NCBI GenBank assembly: GCA_016784945.1 | Contig: JADHTP010000097.1 | Span: 1 to 9,984 of the forward strand | Reading direction: 5' to 3' | DNA from: Deltaproteobacteria bacterium | Lineage (GTDB): Bacteria > Myxococcota_A > UBA9042 > DTJE01 | Length of the DNA: 9,984 nt | Shown here: positions 7,271 through 9,984 of the stretch, piece by piece | How positions within the stretch are numbered: position 1 is the first letter of the stretch | Layout: the number at the start of each line of letters is the position of its first letter | The notes under the pieces: generated by a model | What the model saw: only the letters and a program-made list of their open reading frames with translations | Databases searched by the model: none | Told to the model about the DNA's origin: nothing | Translations under genes and position numbers: made by a program

Positions 7271-7878
7271 TGGGCCACCTCCGCGGGATTTGGCCCGGGA
7301 GCGCCCAGAGCCAGCACCCGGCAGTTCTGCCGGGCAATGGCCAGGTTTTCCTGCAGGGTGTGCAGGGCCGGTTGCTCCAGGAATTCCTCCATGAACACCC
7401 CGGTCCGGAAGCCGCCGTCGTCGCCCATGGTGAACTCGATGGACTTGCCCGCCCGGGTCACCACCGTGGCGGTATAGGCCCCCACCACCACGTTGTCGAC
7501 CTGCAGGGCCTCGGGATTCCCGGGCAGCGACATCTTTTCCGGGTCCATGAGCACCTTGAACAGGTCCTGGCCCGAGGAGGTCGTCTTCACGAGGCCCCCC
7601 CCCACGGCACGTTTCGCCTTTTCCCGGTCCGCCGGCGCGTAATGCTGGTCAATGAGGGTAACCGCGTCCTTGATCTCCGCGGCCAGATCGCTGAAGTACA
7701 GTTGGGTCGGTCCGTCCGACAGGTTCCACAGAGTCGATGTGTCCCGGTTCTTCAGGGCCTGGACGAGGGACTTGAAAGAGGCCACCAGGACCTTCTCCGA
7801 TGGGTCCTCGTCGGCACATCCCCATCCGGCCGCAAGGACCATCAGACAGGCAACCAGGGTGATGAGCCCGAGTCTCAT
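7267..7878 (-). CDS. Putative lipoprotein of unknown function, first gene of the PEGA operon
   Basis: This 203-residue protein begins MRLGLITLVACLMVLAAGWG followed by Cys21, a hydrophobic segment ending in a plausible but atypical lipoprotein cleavage site (Trp at -2). Cys11 also follows an LVA tripeptide but is too close to the N-terminus. The mature part begins with acidic residues (ADEDPSE), then a helical-looking region (about 27-100), then a beta-rich part (about 125-170: VDNVVVGAYTATVVTRAGKSIEF, MGDDGGF). This resembles small periplasmic alpha+beta proteins, but I recognise no family. It overlaps the PEGA gene by 4 nt, so the two are probably co-translated and may act in the same envelope process. 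No Shine-Dalgarno sequence precedes the ATG at 7878; a -10-like TACACT lies seven bases upstream, consistent with a leaderless mRNA. Confidence 0.75.
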   Translation of the reverse strand: MRLGLITLVACLMVLAAGWGCADEDPSEKVLVASFKSLVQALKNRDTSTLWNLSDGPTQLYFSDLAAEIKDAVTLIDQHYAPADREKAKRAVGGGLVKTTSSGQDLFKVLMDPEKMSLPGNPEALQVDNVVVGAYTATVVTRAGKSIEFTMGDDGGFRTGVFMEEFLEQPALHTLQENLAIARQNCRVLALGAPGPNPAEVAQ

Positions 7879-7885
7879 GGGAACT

Positions 7886-7891
7886 AGTGTA
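7886..7891 (-). promoter_or_regulatory. Candidate -10 box placing transcription start at or near the ATG
   Basis: Read on the minus strand, TACACT (7891 to 7886) matches TATAAT at four of six positions and lies seven bases before the ATG at 7878. A transcript started at the usual distance would begin at or next to the start codon, which agrees with the missing ribosome site. No good -35 hexamer is present. Confidence 0.3.
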
Positions 7892-7926
7892 TCGCAATTG
7901 CCTGAGGATAGAACCGGCAGCCGCTG

Positions 7927-7975
7927 ATAGCCTATTGCCTATCGCCCATCGCAAACCGCTGATCGTTGATCATTC
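7927..7975. repeat. Degenerate heptanucleotide array, seven units
   Basis: The stretch divides into seven 7-bp units: ATAGCCT, ATTGCCT, ATCGCCC, ATCGCAA, ACCGCTG, ATCGTTG, ATCATTC. The rough consensus is ATCGCCN. No coding function is apparent. The seven-base period is direct observation; origin by slippage or as a dispersed short repeat is inference. Confidence 0.5.
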
Positions 7976-7987
7976 AGGAGAGAGCAT

Positions 7988-8063
7988 CGACGGAGTCGGT
8001 GCGACCAGGGGGGTCATAGGGGGGCTGCGCCCCCCTTGAGCAGGAGATGCGCAAATCGCAGGG
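7988..8063. repeat. Direct repeat copy 1 with hairpin
   Basis: The first 53 bp (7988-8040) are identical to 8116-8168, and the next 23 bp differ at four positions, so 72 of 76 bases match. Each copy has two G6 runs and a perfect 7-bp stem GGGGGGC / GCCCCCC with a TGC loop (8019-8035 here). No T-run follows the stem, so it is not a classic terminator. The copies are 128 bp apart start to start. Confidence 0.88.
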
Positions 8064-8064
8064 A

Positions 8065-8092
8065 AGTCCATAGTCGATAGTCAATAGTCCAT
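8065..8092. repeat. Heptanucleotide tandem repeat, four units
   Basis: Four consecutive 7-bp units fit AGTCNAT: AGTCCAT, AGTCGAT, AGTCAAT, AGTCCAT. The array lies between the two long direct repeats and, like the array at 7927-7975, has a period of seven. The gap between array and second long repeat (8093-8115) shows nothing notable. Confidence 0.75.
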
Positions 8093-8115
8093 GGTTCGTC
8101 TGCAGTGGGGAGTGA

Positions 8116-8191
8116 CGACGGAGTCGGTGCGACCAGGGGGGTCATAGGGGGGCTGCGCCCCCCTTGAGTAAGAGATGCGCCAAGCGCAGGG
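8116..8191. repeat. Direct repeat copy 2 with hairpin
   Basis: This is the second copy of the 76-bp unit described at 7988-8063, with the same 7-bp G/C hairpin at 8147-8163. The perfect 53-bp core begins CGACGGAGTCGGTGCGACCA and ends CCCTTGAG. Perfect identity over 53 noncoding bases points to recent duplication, conversion or selection. Confidence 0.88.
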
Positions 8192-8231
8192 CGGCACGCC
8201 AGTGCCCACCCGAGATTGGCGCCCGTAGCAG

Positions 8232-8269
8232 CGACGGAGTCGCCACGACCAGGGGTCTTGCCACGACCA
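8232..8269. repeat. Degenerate third copy of the repeat start, with an internal 10-bp direct repeat
   Basis: CGACGGAGTCGCCACGACCA (8232-8251) followed by GGGGTC resembles the first 28 bp of the long repeats, but two bases of the G-run are missing and three others changed. GCCACGACCA occurs twice, at 8242-8251 and 8260-8269. The hairpin part is absent. Confidence 0.55.
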
Positions 8270-8288
8270 AGGTTAGTACACATTTTAT
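8258..8288 (+). promoter_or_regulatory. Weak candidate promoter for clpB
   Basis: TTGCCA (8258-8263, five of six matches to -35) and TTTTAT (8283-8288, four of six to -10) are 19 bp apart, longer than ideal. No CIRCE element (TTAGCACTC-N9-GAGTGCTAA) and no sigma32-like CCCCATNT box was found upstream of clpB, so heat-shock control by those routes is not supported by this sequence. Confidence 0.25.
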
Positions 8289-8311
8289 CCCTGTCTCGAG
8301 GAAGGGAAATC

Positions 8312-9984
8312 ATGAGACTGGACCGATTCACAACCCGGGCAAGGGAAGCCATCGAAGGCGCTGCCCAGGCGGCCCGGGAAAAGGGTCACCCGGAAATCCG
8401 TGGCGGGCATCTGCTCAAGGCCATCCTGTCCGACCCCGACGGCGTGGTCCCGAACGTGCTGCAGAAGATGGAAGTCAGCCCCCGGGGACTGCTGGATTCG
8501 GTGGAGTCCGCACTTCAGAAGCTACCCACGGTGCAGGGCGGCGATACGGCCGTCGGCAAGGACCTGTCCGAAATCATCCACCTGGCCGAAAAGGAAGCGC
8601 ATTCCTTCAAGGACGACTACGTCAGCACCGAACACCTGTTTCTGGCCCTGCTGGGCCAAAAAGACGACGGTACGGCCCGGCTCATCCAGGAAGCGGGGGT
8701 TCTCAGGGATCGATTCCTCCTGGCCCTCAAGGACGTGCGCGGCGGCGTCCGGGTAACCGATCCCGATGCGGAGGACCGGTACCAGGTCCTGGAAAAGTAC
8801 TCCATCGACCTGACTGCCACGGCACGGCAGGGCAAGCTGGACCCCGTGATCGGACGGGACGACGAGGTCCGGCGGATCATCCAGGTGCTGTCCAGGCGGC
8901 AGAAGAACAACCCCGTTCTCATCGGGGAGGCCGGCGTGGGCAAGACGGCCATCGTGGAGGGCCTGGCCCAGCGCATCGCCCGGGGGGACGTGCCAGAGAC
9001 CTTGAAGGACAAGCGGCTGGTGGCCCTGGACATGGGGTCCCTGGTGGCGGGCACCAAGTACCGCGGCGAATTCGAGGACCGGTTCAAGGGCGTCCTGAAG
9101 GAGATCGAAGGCTCGGACGGGGAGATCATCCTCTTCATCGACGAACTGCACACCATGGTGGGCGCCGGGGCGGCCGAGGGGTCCATGGATGCCGGCAACA
9201 TGATCAAGCCCGCCCTGGCACGGGGCACACTGCATTGCGTGGGCGCCACCACACTGAAGGAGTACCGCAAGCACATCGAAAAGGACGCGGCACTGGAGCG
9301 GCGGTTTCAACCCACCTACGTGGGCGAGCCCAGCGTGGAGGACACCGTATCGATCCTCCGCGGTCTCAAGGAACGTTACGAGATCCACCACGGTGTCCGG
9401 ATCCGTGACTCGGCCCTTCTTTCCGCAGCGACCCTGTCCAAGCGCTACATCACGGATCGGAACCTGCCCGACAAGGCCATCGACCTCATCGACGAGGCCG
9501 CCAGTCGGCTCCGCATGGAGATCGACTCGGTCCCGGCGGAAGTGGACGACGTGGAGCGTCATACCGCCCAGCTGGAAATCGAGCGTCAGGCCCTGTCCAG
9601 CGAAGACGGCGAGGGAAACAGGGAACGGCTCGTCTCGCTGGAGGTCGAGATCGCAAACCTCAAGGAGGAGGCATCGGGCCTCAGAGCGCACTGGCAACGG
9701 GAAAAGGAGGTCCTGTCGGCCATCCGTGCCCACAAGGAGGAACTGGAGGAGGCCCGCCACGCGGAAGAAGTGGCCGAACGGAACCAGGACTGGGACGCGG
9801 CGGCCAAGCTGAAGCACGGGCGGGTGCCGGAGATCGAGCAGTCCATCGAACGCCTGACCAATGACCTGCTGGCGGTGCAGAAGGACCGCAGGATGCTGAA
9901 GGAGGAAGTGGACGAAGAAGACGTGGCGCTGGTGGTGTCGGCCTGGACCGGAATTCCCGTGGCGAAGATGCTGGAAGGTGAGCA
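8312..9984 (+). CDS. clpB: ATP-dependent disaggregase ClpB (Hsp104 type), 3' truncated by window
   Basis: The open frame gives 557 residues of a protein usually about 860 long. ClpB is a cytoplasmic AAA+ hexamer that threads aggregated proteins through its pore with DnaK. Visible in order: Clp N-domain with its two repeats (about 1-145, from MRLDRFTTRAREAI); first AAA+ module with Walker A GEAGVGKT (205-212), pore-loop KYRGEFEDR, Walker B IILFIDE (D277, E278), sensor GATT (311-314) and the arginine-finger region ALERRF (about 327-332); then the coiled-coil M-domain (about 405-525), ending with the conserved DEEDVALVVSAWTGIPV stretch that leads into the second AAA+ module. The M-domain separates ClpB from ClpA and ClpC. 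Walker A has Ala where ClpB usually has Pro, a tolerated change. The ATG at 8312 has AAGGGA (8302-8307) in front and begins at the conserved N-domain start. The second ATPase module is not in the window. Confidence 0.95.
   Translation, partial: MRLDRFTTRAREAIEGAAQAAREKGHPEIRGGHLLKAILSDPDGVVPNVLQKMEVSPRGLLDSVESALQKLPTVQGGDTAVGKDLSEIIHLAEKEAHSFKDDYVSTEHLFLALLGQKDDGTARLIQEAGVLRDRFLLALKDVRGGVRVTDPDAEDRYQVLEKYSIDLTATARQGKLDPVIGRDDEVRRIIQVLSRRQKNNPVLIGEAGVGKTAIVEGLAQRIARGDVPETLKDKRLVALDMGSLVAGTKYRGEFEDRFKGVLKEIEGSDGEIILFIDELHTMVGAGAAEGSMDAGNMIKPALARGTLHCVGATTLKEYRKHIEKDAALERRFQPTYVGEPSVEDTVSILRGLKERYEIHHGVRIRDSALLSAATLSKRYITDRNLPDKAIDLIDEAASRLRMEIDSVPAEVDDVERHTAQLEIERQALSSEDGEGNRERLVSLEVEIANLKEEASGLRAHWQREKEVLSAIRAHKEELEEARHAEEVAERNQDWDAAAKLKHGRVPEIEQSIERLTNDLLAVQKDRRMLKEEVDEEDVALVVSAWTGIPVAKMLEGE

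Noticed and set aside
8019..8035. Rho-independent terminator at the G/C hairpin
   Set aside because: The stem is strong, but no T-run follows on either strand and no gene ends next to it.
7988..8191. CRISPR array
   Set aside because: Only two full copies, repeat units of 53-76 bp, a spacer region itself made of heptamers, and no cas genes.
8522..9817. A 431-codon minus-strand frame and a long plus-strand frame from 8164 over clpB
   Set aside because: Both overlap the ClpB frame, which contains all expected AAA+ motifs; the others are Arg/Gly/Pro-rich shadows.

Overview
This GC-rich window looks like a chromosomal segment of a deltaproteobacterium-type organism (Myxococcota or a relative). 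That placement is inferred from three things: a cysteine-rich CTDC-type repeat lipoprotein with an Asp/Gly/Pro linker, a PEGA-domain envelope protein, and a single long bifunctional Rel/SpoT enzyme. No rRNA, tRNA, CRISPR array, transposase or integrase was seen.

Layout. (1) 2-703 (+): the C-terminal part of an aldehyde dehydrogenase whose 5' end lies outside the window. (2) 792-2945 (+): a full-length bifunctional (p)ppGpp synthetase/hydrolase with HD, synthetase, TGS, zinc-binding and ACT regions. (3) 3034-5709 (+): a large secreted lipoprotein with 19 strictly alternating cysteine-rich repeats and an unrecognised C-terminal domain. (4) 5889-6149 (+): a small secreted cysteine-containing protein behind a good sigma70-type promoter. 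(5) 6150-6571: a convergent intergenic gap almost filled by two back-to-back elements of about 180 bp, each bounded by inverted repeats and MITE-like. (6) 7878-6572 (-): a two-gene operon, a putative lipoprotein followed by a tandem-PEGA membrane-anchored protein, overlapping by 4 nt (GTGA). (7) 7879-8311: a divergent intergenic region made of repeats, with two degenerate heptanucleotide arrays interleaved with two copies of a 53-bp identical, hairpin-forming direct repeat and a third partial copy. (8) 8312-9984 (+): the 5' two thirds of clpB, running off the window end.

The housekeeping genes (rel, clpB, aldehyde dehydrogenase) are conventional. Rel handles the stringent response and ClpB rescues protein aggregates, but nothing in the sequence shows that they are co-regulated. 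The less ordinary material is the envelope/secreted gene set (repeat lipoprotein, small Cys protein, lipoprotein-PEGA pair) and the two repeat-packed intergenic regions. I found no clear evidence of a new defence or biosynthetic system.
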